A stretch of DNA of 64,000 bases from Adhaeribacter rhizoryzae. GTDB lineage: Bacteria; Bacteroidota; Bacteroidia; Cytophagales; Hymenobacteraceae. Positions 27,079 to 34,971 of this stretch are shown in pieces (position 1 is the stretch's first letter; the number at the start of each line of letters is the position of its first letter). A model generated the notes under the pieces. It was given only the letters and a program-made list of their open reading frames with translations, did not search any database and was not told where the DNA came from. The translations under genes were made by a program, and so were the position numbers. Location of the stretch: positions 380,043 through 444,042 of the forward strand of contig NZ_VWSF01000002.1 in the NCBI RefSeq assembly GCF_008629685.1, given 5' to 3'.

Positions 27079-27592
27079 TTAGCAATCGTTTCTTTAATTC
27101 TTCTGTGGCAATATTTATTTCCCGTACCCGGCCTACTCGGAAAGTATCTACAATAGCTAGTAACTCATAAAATATATCATCTTGCTGTACAATTTGAGGT
27201 AAAGTATTATAAAGTGGTTCAATAGCTTGTCCACGAACAGTACCTTTAGCATAAGGCCAAACATAGATATCGTTACCTGCTGCAATATAATCTTTTATAG
27301 GCGATGCAGAATGTGCAGTAGGAACTCCTTTAACAACTGCACCTGGTTCGACAGGAAAAACATACTTTAAACCGTATATAATAAACTCATAGAAGGAATT
27401 AAGATTTACTTTCCTTTTTTTAGAATCAATAAGTCCGGCAATCTTACATCTGTTTAATGCTTCAGAGACTTCAGAAGGACTTATATGAATATCATGAGCT
27501 ACATCAATATTACGCCATTCTTTATTATTGTATGCTACTATCTTTAGCAACACTACAATATCCTGCGGCCGCATTCCATTATGCTTCTTCAT
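27071..27592 (-). CDS. Winged-HTH regulator, probable partner/repressor of the nucleotidyltransferase
   Basis: A 173-residue protein from the ATG at 27592 (MKKHNGMRPQDIVVLLKIVA). The frame is open to 27664, but the extra codons cross a promoter and palindrome, so the downstream ATG is chosen. Residues about 7-65 form a winged helix-turn-helix: EWRNIDVAHDIHISPSEVSE then ALNRCKIAGLIDSKKRKVNL. The rest (KYVFPVEPGAVVKGVPTAHS) is not a domain I can name. It is the first gene of the six-gene operon, so it is the natural autorepressor; in AbiE-like pairs the HTH protein is also the antitoxin. Both roles are inferred. Confidence 0.7.
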   Translation of the reverse strand: MKKHNGMRPQDIVVLLKIVAYNNKEWRNIDVAHDIHISPSEVSEALNRCKIAGLIDSKKRKVNLNSFYEFIIYGLKYVFPVEPGAVVKGVPTAHSASPIKDYIAAGNDIYVWPYAKGTVRGQAIEPLYNTLPQIVQQDDIFYELLAIVDTFRVGRVREINIATEELKKRLLND

Positions 27593-27610
27593 TATTACTA
27601 TTCTTAATTC

Positions 27611-27626
27611 GCGATTCGCGAATCGC
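27611..27626. promoter_or_regulatory. Operator-like 16-bp perfect palindrome
   Basis: GCGATTCGCGAATCGC is a perfect palindrome; with one mismatch it extends to 27606-27631. It begins at the last base of the -7 box and would cover the transcription start, 18 bases upstream of the regulator's ATG. In an otherwise AT-rich island its CG-rich symmetry is striking. It is the expected place for an autoregulatory dimer to block transcription. Confidence 0.65.
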
Positions 27627-27656
27627 AAATTTATTATCATTATCTCTATTAGCAAT
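27626..27656 (-). promoter_or_regulatory. Bacteroidota-type promoter of the defence operon
   Basis: On the minus strand ATTG (27656-27653), 19 bases, then TAAATTTG (27633-27626). This fits the Bacteroidota consensus TTTG-N19/20-TAnnTTTG with one mismatch in the -33 box and a perfect -7 box. Transcription would begin around 27619, giving a short leader before the ATG at 27592. Confidence 0.6.
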
Positions 27657-27907
27657 AGGTTCATTAACCTTATTTATTAATAACTCATTAAGTTCATCAA
27701 GATAAATATATGGCAGGTATTAATAACTTATGTATTAAGAGTATTATAAGCCTATTCATGAATTACTAAAATATAATATACTCCAAAGTAGAATAATCAT
27801 GAAAAGCTATAATAAGAGCAATATTGTTAAGTTTAAGCATGGTTATATCATTAAAATCAGCAAAAGTCTATAAATTTGCCTATAATTAATTTGTAAGCAA
27901 TATTCTT

Positions 27908-28200
27908 TTGCCTTTCAACCCATTCCAAATAGACTTACCCTGCCGTGAGTTAATACCCGAAGTAAAAGAACAAGTTGCTTCTAAAAACACGCTGATTGTA
28001 AACGCGTCGCCGGGAGTCGAAAAAAGTACCTTGCTGCATCTGACTATTTTTTAATAAACCTGATTAACCGGGTAGAAAATAGTTGTGCTGGAACTCCGGC
28101 GCATAGCCGGCCACAAGCTAACCAAACACATGGAGTAAAGATGGCCGGAAAGATAGGCCAAACCGTAAGTTCTGTACAGTTGACTAGGTTTAATAAAGCT
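27908..28200 (+). pseudogene. Decayed duplicate of the 5' end of hrpB
   Basis: The plus strand repeats the beginning of hrpB (30955). The first 48 codons still read, from a TTG start, LPFNPFQIDLPCRELIPEVK then SKNTLIVNASPGVEKSTLL, against PFNPFNIDLPVREIIPAVK and APPGAGKST in the intact gene. The Walker A glycine/alanine positions are ruined (PGVEKST) and a stop follows LHLTIF. Weaker nucleotide similarity continues to about 28200 (for example GATAGGCCAAACCGTAAGTT against GGTAGGCCAGACCGTCGGTT). It ends next to the defence island, opposite in orientation. The conserved TTG in both copies supports the chosen hrpB start. Confidence 0.8.
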
Positions 28201-28228
28201 GAAATGTTTGTTGATCCAACCCCCAATT

Positions 28229-30070
28229 TTATTTGCCTCCCTGGTAGTTAAACCGATAATGCAAACCCAAAGAAAATTGGCGCTGGCTTCTTTCGTAGGG
28301 GGTATGTGAGGTGCCCCAGAGGTAGAGCGGTTCCAGCACTATCCGGTTTTGCAATATAATTTGGCCGCTCACAAATTTATCATCCATGCCCGTTATGCCA
28401 CCCCGTAAAAAACTGCCGTTCCGGAGGCCAAAGCCGCTGCCAACCCCTAACTGGTGCCGCAAACCCGGTAAAGCCGAAGGAAACTGCTGGGCTAGTTGGT
28501 AATCCATAAAAAAATACCGGATAGGGCCTACCCGGATAGAGGCCTGCGGGTATATAGGTGTTTTAATATTGGCTGAGGTAGGCGGCTTAGTGCCTTCTTT
28601 GTCCTGGTTTTCGCGGGAGATTAGTAAATTGCCTACTACCAAACCGCCGCCCAAACCAACCCATTTGGCATTATAACTAATATAAGGGTTTACCCCGAAT
28701 AAGGTGGTTTTTACCGGTTGCTTAAAGGTGATGTTGTCGGGGACTTCTGTTTCCTGGTGTTTACCCGCAAACGCATTCAGGCCGTAGGTTACTTCGGTAT
28801 CTTCTCTTTTTTTGGTATAAGCGTAACCGGCCCCTTGCAGGGTATATTTTTGCTGGTAATATTTGGTAATACTCTGATCATCACAGGAACTGTTGGGGTC
28901 GGTGCCCCGGCTCAGAATTACGGAGTGGTCGTTCTGGTACTTACCGGTAGCAAAGCCCACTTTAAAAGAACTAAACGAACTGATTTTATTTTTATCGGGT
29001 TGCGCGCCTTCGGGCGCAGGGGGCAAGGTCTGGCTCATGAGTAACAAAGGCAACACTAAAATGCCCAGCGCCAGCCAGCGGAACGGCGGTAAAAATATAT
29101 GCCGGAAAAAATATATGCTTACAAACACCACGGCCGGCACCAGGGCCATGTTAATGGCCAGCAGCTCGATAAACGTAAGCCAGTTGCGCAACCCCCAGGT
29201 AATGCCTACCAGGCCCGCTAACAGCATCAGCATTACCGCCATAGCCGGCGGCTGGTTGGTGGCCGACGTTGGTTTGGTATATTTTTCGCGGAAGATAAAT
29301 AAAACGCTTAACCCCAAAATAGCCGCCAGCAAACACCATTGTATTTTTATCAGTCCGCCCACCATCGTGCCTCCGTTGGCATGGGCCAGCGGCGACCGCA
29401 TAAACTCGCTGAAAAACCGGAAGAAACAGTACAGAATAAAAGATAGCGTAAGGTAATTGCCAGGAGCTTTAACATACCGCCGTACCAACAGTAAAATGCC
29501 CACCACCAGCAAGCCGTTCAGGGCTTCGTACAATTGCGTAGGATGCACCGGCAACGAATATAATTCCGGCGCTTGTATTAACCCGGCCTGAAACTGGTGG
29601 TAATGCGGCAGCGTGCCGGGTAAATATTGCACGCCCCAGGGCACCGTTGTCACGTTGCCGTAGCAGCAGCCCGCTAAAAAACAGCCCGGCCGCTGTAACG
29701 TAATCGATAACGGAATAACCAGGGCAAAAGCATCGAGGGTTTCGGTTTTTAGCCGAAGTAGTTTTTTAATACCAAAGTACCCCACACTTACCAGCAGCAA
29801 GCCGCCCAGCAATGTTTTGCCCGTAGCCGGCGGTAAATAATGTTGGTTCAGCAGCACCTGCCACTCTTGCCCCGAAAACGAAAACAGTTTGGTGCCCAGA
29901 ATAAACAGCAACCGCGTCGCCGCCAATACCAACAGCCAAACCGCCAGGTTGTATTGCTGTTTAACGCCAATCCAAATCAGCAAAATATACCCCACCAGAA
30001 AAGCCAGCAAATAAAACAGGTCGTAGTAAAAACCCCCGTTGGCAGTAATAATAAACAGCAGCGTATTCAT
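28229..30070 (-). CDS. Lgt-like membrane protein fused to an OMP-like C-terminal domain
   Basis: A 613-residue protein in two parts. Residues 1-270 are a multi-TM prolipoprotein diacylglyceryl transferase-like domain with QRPGCFLAGCCYGNVTTVPW, VHPTQLYEALNGLL and RFFSEFMRSP. More TM segments follow to about residue 360, ending LALGILVLPLLLMSQTLPPA, which itself looks like a signal sequence. Residues about 370-613 form a chain of amphipathic beta-strands ending FSLGLHYRFNYQGGK, as in an outer-membrane barrel. One uninterrupted frame covers both. True lipoprotein transferases are about 260-330 residues, so this is a fusion or a family variant; transferase activity is uncertain. It stands alone. 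Confidence 0.7.
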   Translation of the reverse strand: MNTLLFIITANGGFYYDLFYLLAFLVGYILLIWIGVKQQYNLAVWLLVLAATRLLFILGTKLFSFSGQEWQVLLNQHYLPPATGKTLLGGLLLVSVGYFGIKKLLRLKTETLDAFALVIPLSITLQRPGCFLAGCCYGNVTTVPWGVQYLPGTLPHYHQFQAGLIQAPELYSLPVHPTQLYEALNGLLVVGILLLVRRYVKAPGNYLTLSFILYCFFRFFSEFMRSPLAHANGGTMVGGLIKIQWCLLAAILGLSVLFIFREKYTKPTSATNQPPAMAVMLMLLAGLVGITWGLRNWLTFIELLAINMALVPAVVFVSIYFFRHIFLPPFRWLALGILVLPLLLMSQTLPPAPEGAQPDKNKISSFSSFKVGFATGKYQNDHSVILSRGTDPNSSCDDQSITKYYQQKYTLQGAGYAYTKKREDTEVTYGLNAFAGKHQETEVPDNITFKQPVKTTLFGVNPYISYNAKWVGLGGGLVVGNLLISRENQDKEGTKPPTSANIKTPIYPQASIRVGPIRYFFMDYQLAQQFPSALPGLRHQLGVGSGFGLRNGSFLRGGITGMDDKFVSGQIILQNRIVLEPLYLWGTSHTPYERSQRQFSLGLHYRFNYQGGK

Positions 30071-30513
30071 GGTGATGGGTTTTAAAATTTTAAACTATCG
30101 GGTAAGGGTAAACAAACGGTTATGCTTAGCTGATTGGGGCGGCCCTGGTAATCTCCTCTTTTACAGGAAATCTACCCTTCCTAAATAAGCAAGTTGGAAC
30201 GCTCTTATTTACACCCACAACCAACTGCCAGCTATTATAGCCGGTTGGTTATAGGCTAAGCTTCCGAGTATTGGCTCTTTTAGAGAAAAATGGGTAATTA
30301 TTTAGTTGGTAATTAATTAGCAGTAAGGGCGTAAATAAATATATATAATTTAATTGTATTATACTAGTTTTTTATTTGAATATTTTAGGTTGTAAATGGT
30401 TTGCTGTTGGTGATAATTGGTGCAATCTCCTCAATTATTTATAATAGTAGTTAGTTGTTGGATTAGATATTCTGTTCGGTTAAAAAGAATAATAATTCGG
30501 GTTTACCCGGCAA

Positions 30514-30543
30514 TCCTCCCCCTGGCCCCCTCCAAAGGGGGAC
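30514..30543 (+). repeat. C/G-rich 30-bp repeat, left copy of pair B
   Basis: Begins TCCTCCCCCTGGCCCCCTCC and ends AAAGGGGGAC. Same unit and orientation as the copies at 16557 and 33508. Confidence 0.85.
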
Positions 30544-30741
30544 GTTCGCAATCCGTGTGGTTCTGGGGCGTTAGCGTTCGCAGTCTGGGCTAAAATATTA
30601 GCCTTTATTGAGGTTAGCGGATAGGGAAATAACCTTTAATCTGGTTGTAGTTAACTGTGCGCCGGTTGGGCAACCCGTTAGCAAATTATCTGAGAAAACC
30701 TCCTTTAAAAGCATTTTCGTATAAAGCTGCATTACCGGTAA

Positions 30742-30770
30742 GTCCCCCTTTGGAGGGGGTAGGGGGAGGA
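30742..30770 (-). repeat. C/G-rich 29-bp repeat, right copy of pair B
   Basis: Inverted partner (GTCCCCCTTTGGAGGGGG then TAGGGGGAGGA). The 198 bp between the two copies show no homology to the interiors of pairs A or C. Confidence 0.85.
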
Positions 30771-30954
30771 CTTACCGAAAAACACCAACGTTTAACCCTA
30801 ATCAAAAGAAATTTCTCCCCATTACCAGCAGCCAATACCAAACAGCCCACCGCAATAGGAGCGAACCAATACAAACCCAAAAGAATTACCGATATTTGCC
30901 CGGTTTAAACCTTACTGGTTTACGTAATTATCTACTGTACAAAAGTTAATTCCC

Positions 30955-33405
30955 TTGCCTTTCAACCCATTTAACATAGACTTACCCGTTCGGGAAATAA
31001 TACCCGCAGTAAAAGAACAGTTATCAGCTAAAAACACGCTGATAGTAAACGCGCCGCCGGGCGCGGGTAAAAGTACTTTGCTGCCGCTGGCTTTGTTTGA
31101 AGAAGCCTGGTTAACCGGCCAGAAAATAATAATGCTGGAGCCCCGGCGCTTAGCCGCCCGTACCATTGCCGAACGCATGGCGTTTTTACTGGGTGAGGAG
31201 GTAGGCCAGACCGTCGGTTACCGTATTCGTTTCGAGAACCAGATTTCCGCTAAAACCCGCATAGAGGTGGTAACTGAAGGCATCTTAACCCGCATGATTC
31301 ATTCGGATAATGCTTTATCGGGGGTAGGCTTGGTAATATTCGATGAATTTCACGAGCGCAGCATCCACGCCGATGTAGCCATGGCCTTGTGCCACGAAGC
31401 CCAGCTTACCCGCCGGCCCGATTTGCGCATTTTGGTGATGTCGGCCACGTTGGATATGCCCACGTTAACTACTTTGCTAAAAGCCCCGGTGGCCCAGAGC
31501 ATGGGCCGGCAATACCCGGTAGAGACTATTTATGCCGGCGAACTCGATGAAATGCTCTTGCCCGAAATGACCGCCCGGGCCGTGCAGCGGGCCCTGCGCG
31601 AAAAAACCGGCGACGTGCTGGTGTTTTTACCCGGCGAAGGCGACATTAAAAAGGTGGAGGGTATTTTACGGCGGCAGGTGCGCGACGTAGCCATTCACCC
31701 GTTATTTGGCAAGCTGCCGCCAGGCAAGCAATACGCCGCCCTGATGCCCGACCGTCAGGGCAAACGCAAAGTAGTTTTGGCGACTTCTATTGCCGAAACC
31801 AGCTTAACCATTGAGGGCATAACAGTAGTAGTAGATACGGGCTTTGGTAAGACTTCGCGCTTTGACCCGAATTCGGGTTTGTCGCGCCTCGAAACCATCC
31901 GTATTTCCAAAGACGCCGCCGACCAGCGCGCCGGCCGGGCCGGCCGTTTGGGGCCCGGTACCTGTTACCGCCTCTGGACCGCTGCTGCCCACGAGCGCCT
32001 GACACCCCACCGCACCCCCGAAATAATGGAAGCCGATTTGGCGCCGCTGGTGTTGGATATGGCCCGCTGGGGCATTATCGATATAAGGAGTTTAACCTGG
32101 CTGAACCCGCCGCCGCGCGCCTCTTTGCAACAAGCTTCCGATACGCTGCACCAGTTGCACGCCCTGGAGAACGGCCGCATTACGCCCCACGGCGAAAAAA
32201 TGCACGCGCTGCCTACCCACCCGCGCATCGCCCACATGCTGCTCAAAGCCGAAGAAACTGGTCAGTTGCCTTTAGCCACCGATATTGCCGCCGTGCTGGA
32301 AGAGCGCGACCCGCTGCCCCGCGATACCGGCATTGATCTAAATTTAAGGGTAGAAGCCTTGGGCCGGTACCGGCAGGAAAACGTAGGTGGCAAAGCGTTG
32401 AAAAAAATAGAAAAGATTGCTGCTTCGTACCGCCGGCTATTTAATATTTCATTGGATAATGGTACCGTAGACCCGTATGAAACCGGCGTGCTGCTGGCCC
32501 ACTGTTACCCCGAACGCATTGCTTACGCCCGCCCCGGCAACAACGCGCAATTCCAGCTTGCCAACGGCAGCTACGCCCAGGCCGGTCACCGCGACGATCT
32601 GGCGCACGAGCCCTGGCTGGCCGTGGCCCAACTCGATGCCCGGCAGGGCATGGGTAAAATATTCCTGGCCTCGCCGCTGAATCCCCGCGACCTGGCCCCG
32701 CTCGTGAAACAGCAGGATGTGGTTACCTGGGATACTACCGACGGCGAACTCACCGCGACCCGCGACTTGCGCATCGGCTCCATCGTGCTGCAAAGCAAAC
32801 CCCTGCCACCCCCCGACGATAAACACCGGGTACCCGCCATTATGGAAGCGATTAAAAAAGAAGGAGAACAACTGCTGAATTTTTCCGAAGCCGTAACGCA
32901 ATGGCAGCGCCGGGTACTGAGTCTGCGCAAGTGGCGTCCCCAGGAAGCCTGGCCTGACGTGAGTACGCCCACTTTGCTTATGACCAACCCCGAATGGCTC
33001 CGGCCTTACCTCACCGACGTGGAAGTACCCGCAGACCTCCGGGAAATCGAGTTACTACCAATATTACAAAAGCAATTAGATGTGGATAAAAAAGCCCGTC
33101 TGGAACAACTGGCGCCAACTACTATCGTGCTGCCCGACGGCTCCGGAATGGAACTGGACTATCAGCCCAACGCCGCCCCGCCGCGCCTCGAAATCCGGCT
33201 GCAAGACGTACTTGGCTGGACCGAGCATCCCCACGTAGATGCCGGCGACATGCCCGTAGAACTCCACCTGCTCACCCCTGATTTAAAACCACTGGCGGTA
33301 GTTATAGATATTAATCGTTTCTGGCGCGAAGATTACTCGGTACTTCGTCCGGAATTAGCAGCTAAATATCCGAAGGTGAATTGGCTGGAGGAGGGAGGAA
33401 AGTAG
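30955..33405 (+). CDS. hrpB: ATP-dependent RNA helicase HrpB
   Basis: An 816-residue DEAH-type helicase of the HrpB family. Starts at TTG (MPFNPFNIDLPVREIIPAVK), a start also kept in the dead copy at 27908. Motifs: Walker A APPGAGKST (33-41), LEPRRLAARTIAERMA (motif Ia), DEFHER at about 130 (motif II), SATLD at about 163 (motif III), TSIAETSLTIEGITVVVDTG (motif V) and QRAGRAGRLGPG at about 323 (motif VI). The C-terminal half is the HrpB-specific domain, ending KYPKVNWLEEGGK. Length is normal. The exact RNA role of HrpB is not settled. The gene is bracketed by repeat pairs B and C. Confidence 0.93.
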   Translation: MPFNPFNIDLPVREIIPAVKEQLSAKNTLIVNAPPGAGKSTLLPLALFEEAWLTGQKIIMLEPRRLAARTIAERMAFLLGEEVGQTVGYRIRFENQISAKTRIEVVTEGILTRMIHSDNALSGVGLVIFDEFHERSIHADVAMALCHEAQLTRRPDLRILVMSATLDMPTLTTLLKAPVAQSMGRQYPVETIYAGELDEMLLPEMTARAVQRALREKTGDVLVFLPGEGDIKKVEGILRRQVRDVAIHPLFGKLPPGKQYAALMPDRQGKRKVVLATSIAETSLTIEGITVVVDTGFGKTSRFDPNSGLSRLETIRISKDAADQRAGRAGRLGPGTCYRLWTAAAHERLTPHRTPEIMEADLAPLVLDMARWGIIDIRSLTWLNPPPRASLQQASDTLHQLHALENGRITPHGEKMHALPTHPRIAHMLLKAEETGQLPLATDIAAVLEERDPLPRDTGIDLNLRVEALGRYRQENVGGKALKKIEKIAASYRRLFNISLDNGTVDPYETGVLLAHCYPERIAYARPGNNAQFQLANGSYAQAGHRDDLAHEPWLAVAQLDARQGMGKIFLASPLNPRDLAPLVKQQDVVTWDTTDGELTATRDLRIGSIVLQSKPLPPPDDKHRVPAIMEAIKKEGEQLLNFSEAVTQWQRRVLSLRKWRPQEAWPDVSTPTLLMTNPEWLRPYLTDVEVPADLREIELLPILQKQLDVDKKARLEQLAPTTIVLPDGSGMELDYQPNAAPPRLEIRLQDVLGWTEHPHVDAGDMPVELHLLTPDLKPLAVVIDINRFWREDYSVLRPELAAKYPKVNWLEEGGK

Positions 33406-33507
33406 TTATTTTCTTATACAAGGTGGGAGAAAGGAGAGTAGGGGGCGTAAAAATAGGAGGTAAAATATTCCGTTGTAATCGGCAATTTGTTGGTATTTGG
33501 GTGAAAA

Positions 33508-33536
33508 TCCTCCCCCTACCCCCTCCAAAGGGGGAC
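33508..33536 (+). repeat. C/G-rich 29-bp repeat, left copy of pair C
   Basis: TCCTCCCCCTACCCCCTCC then AAAGGGGGAC, followed by TAGGCTGATGG as at copy A. It lies just after hrpB. The 33406-33930 gap holds this pair, a terminator and a second repeat type, and no gene. Confidence 0.85.
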
Positions 33537-33750
33537 TAGGCTGATGGGGCTTTTACCGCTAATGCGTTTCCTAAGGCGGCTTTTGTGTTTTTCTTTACGC
33601 AGCATTGTTGGAATAAGGATTTTCAGAGTTAATATTTTAATAAGGATCCTATTTTACTACCCCCTTACACCTCTCCTAACCAACCTTTCGGCTTTTCTTC
33701 AACAAACGCCAACTACAAAAAGACGACCTATCAATCCACAATAGCCCAAA

Positions 33751-33778
33751 GTCCCCCTTTGGAGGGGGTAGGGGAGGA
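33751..33778 (-). repeat. C/G-rich 28-bp repeat, right copy of pair C
   Basis: Inverted partner, one G shorter (GGGGTAGGGGAGGA end). Preceded by AGCCCAAA, the complement of the TTGGGCT seen inside copy A. Pair C spans 271 bp. Confidence 0.85.
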
Positions 33779-33811
33779 TTTACCCGGTGTTAATAACGGG
33801 CTACAAAAAAG

Positions 33812-33833
33812 CGGCCTGTCGGGAGACAGGCCG
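33812..33833. terminator. Hairpin between convergent genes
   Basis: A 9-bp perfect stem CGGCCTGTC/GACAGGCCG with loop GGGA, preceded by a run of A (ACAAAAAAG), so a T run follows it on the minus strand. It lies between hrpB and the convergent aldo/keto reductase gene and can terminate the latter. Confidence 0.6.
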
Positions 33834-33856
33834 GTGATAATGAACAAAAGATTAAG

Positions 33857-33903
33857 CGGCCAGAGGCCGGAAGAAAACCTCACGAGCGAGACGCTCGCGA
33901 TAG
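33857..33903 (+). repeat. Second repeat family (CGGCCAGAGGCCGG...GACGCTCGCGATAG)
   Basis: A 47-bp unit with an inner hairpin CGAGCGAGACGCTCG. It recurs, with 5 differences or fewer in the aligned part, at 44907-44953 and as a partial inverted copy at 44835-44876. All copies are intergenic. Confidence 0.75.
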
Positions 33904-33930
33904 TCGGCAATATTTAATTCGTTAAATATT

Positions 33931-34971
33931 TTACTTATAAAATTTTGGCAGTGGGTTGAGTTTGGTGTTTTGCCGTTGGTGCCAGTACGGGTAAATGGGG
34001 GGCACTTCGCTGGCTTTATCGAGCCTTTTTACTTGCTCCACGGTTAGGTTCCAGCCAAGAGCGCCTAAATTTTGCCGGAGTTGTTCTTCGTTGCGGGCAC
34101 CAATAATAATGCTGGCAACGGTAGGGCGTTGCAGCAGCCAATTAATGGCTACTTGGGCCACGGTTTTACCGGTTTCTTCGGCAATCTCATCCATTACATC
34201 CAAGGTATTGTAGAACACTTCTTCGTTTACCACCGCCTGGGGTACCGGGCTGCCGCCTTGCGCGACGCGGCTTTCTGCCGGTAAAGGTTGGTTGCGCCGG
34301 TATTTACCGCCCAAGCGTCCGGCGGCCAACGGCGACCAAATAATACCGCCTACCTGCTGGTCCAGGGCCAAAGGCATCAGTTCCCACTCATATTCCCGGT
34401 TCGCCAAAGAATAATACACCTGGTGGCCTACATAGCGACTCCAGCCATATTTTTCCGAAACGGCCAACGACTTCATTAAATGCCAGCCCGAAAAATTAGA
34501 AGCTGCCAGGTAGCGCACTTTGCCGCTTTGCACCAGCCCGTTTAAAGTATTTAGGGTTTCTTCTACGGGCGTATTGCCGTCGAAACCATGCATGTGGTAA
34601 ATATCAATGTAATCGGTGCCCAGGCGTTTTAAGCTGCCTTCCACTTGTTTAATTAAGTGCCATCGCGAGGAACCCTGGTTATGAGGCCCTTCGCCAAACG
34701 GGAAGGTTGCTTTGGTAGAAATAATCATTTTATCCCGTTTACCCGCAATGGCTTTCCCTAATATTTCTTCGGATAAACCCTGCGAATAAGTATTGGCCGT
34801 ATCGAAGAAATTAACGCCGGCTTCCATACAAATATCTACCATCCGGGTGGCTTCGGCTACCTGGGTGCTGCCCCAGGCTTTAAAAAAATCGGTACCGCCG
34901 CCAAAAGTAGCCGTACCAAAACTTAATACCGGTACAAATAACCCCGATGCGCCTAGTTGTCTGTGTTCCAT
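33931..34971 (-). CDS. Aldo/keto reductase
   Basis: A 346-residue NADP(H)-dependent oxidoreductase of the aldo/keto reductase family. The catalytic tetrad is visible: Asp57 (FFDTANTY), Tyr62, Lys87 (MIISTKATF) and His128 (YIDIYHMHGFD). The barrel continues through VRYLAASNFSGWHLMK and the cofactor loop SIIIGARNEEQLRQNLGALG. No signal peptide, so cytoplasmic. The substrate cannot be predicted. A monocistronic gene; the same-strand gene upstream is 230 bases away. Confidence 0.92.
   Translation of the reverse strand: MEHRQLGASGLFVPVLSFGTATFGGGTDFFKAWGSTQVAEATRMVDICMEAGVNFFDTANTYSQGLSEEILGKAIAGKRDKMIISTKATFPFGEGPHNQGSSRWHLIKQVEGSLKRLGTDYIDIYHMHGFDGNTPVEETLNTLNGLVQSGKVRYLAASNFSGWHLMKSLAVSEKYGWSRYVGHQVYYSLANREYEWELMPLALDQQVGGIIWSPLAAGRLGGKYRRNQPLPAESRVAQGGSPVPQAVVNEEVFYNTLDVMDEIAEETGKTVAQVAINWLLQRPTVASIIIGARNEEQLRQNLGALGWNLTVEQVKRLDKASEVPPIYPYWHQRQNTKLNPLPKFYK

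Larger units (their letters stand above)
30071..30954. other. Long intergenic region holding repeat pair B
   Basis: About 880 bases between divergent genes. The first 400 are AT-rich and featureless apart from GCCGGTTGG-type short repeats. Inverted repeat pair B spans 30514-30770. Small frames here translate the repeat (SPPLEGVGGGL) and are not genes. Confidence 0.5.

Noticed and set aside
20758-27592. BREX or DISARM system
   Set aside because: No PglZ, BrxL, BrxC or DrmA-type proteins are seen; the methyltransferase is an HsdM and the specificity subunit is a standard HsdS.
27457-27705. Plus-strand small protein opposite the HTH gene
   Set aside because: It is the antisense shadow of the wHTH gene and crosses its promoter and operator.
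20672-27790. Attachment-site pair around the defence island
   Set aside because: Both sides contain TACTCCAAA, but the match is only nine bases in AT-rich sequence, and no integrase or tRNA gene is present.
30657-30908. Small protein with SPPLEGVGGGL and its antisense counterpart
   Set aside because: The frame only translates the dispersed repeat; the sequence has no family character on either side.
30514-33778. CRISPR-like repeats
   Set aside because: The 29-30 bp units are repeat-sized, but they are inverted pairs 200 or more bases apart with no regular spacers and no cas genes.
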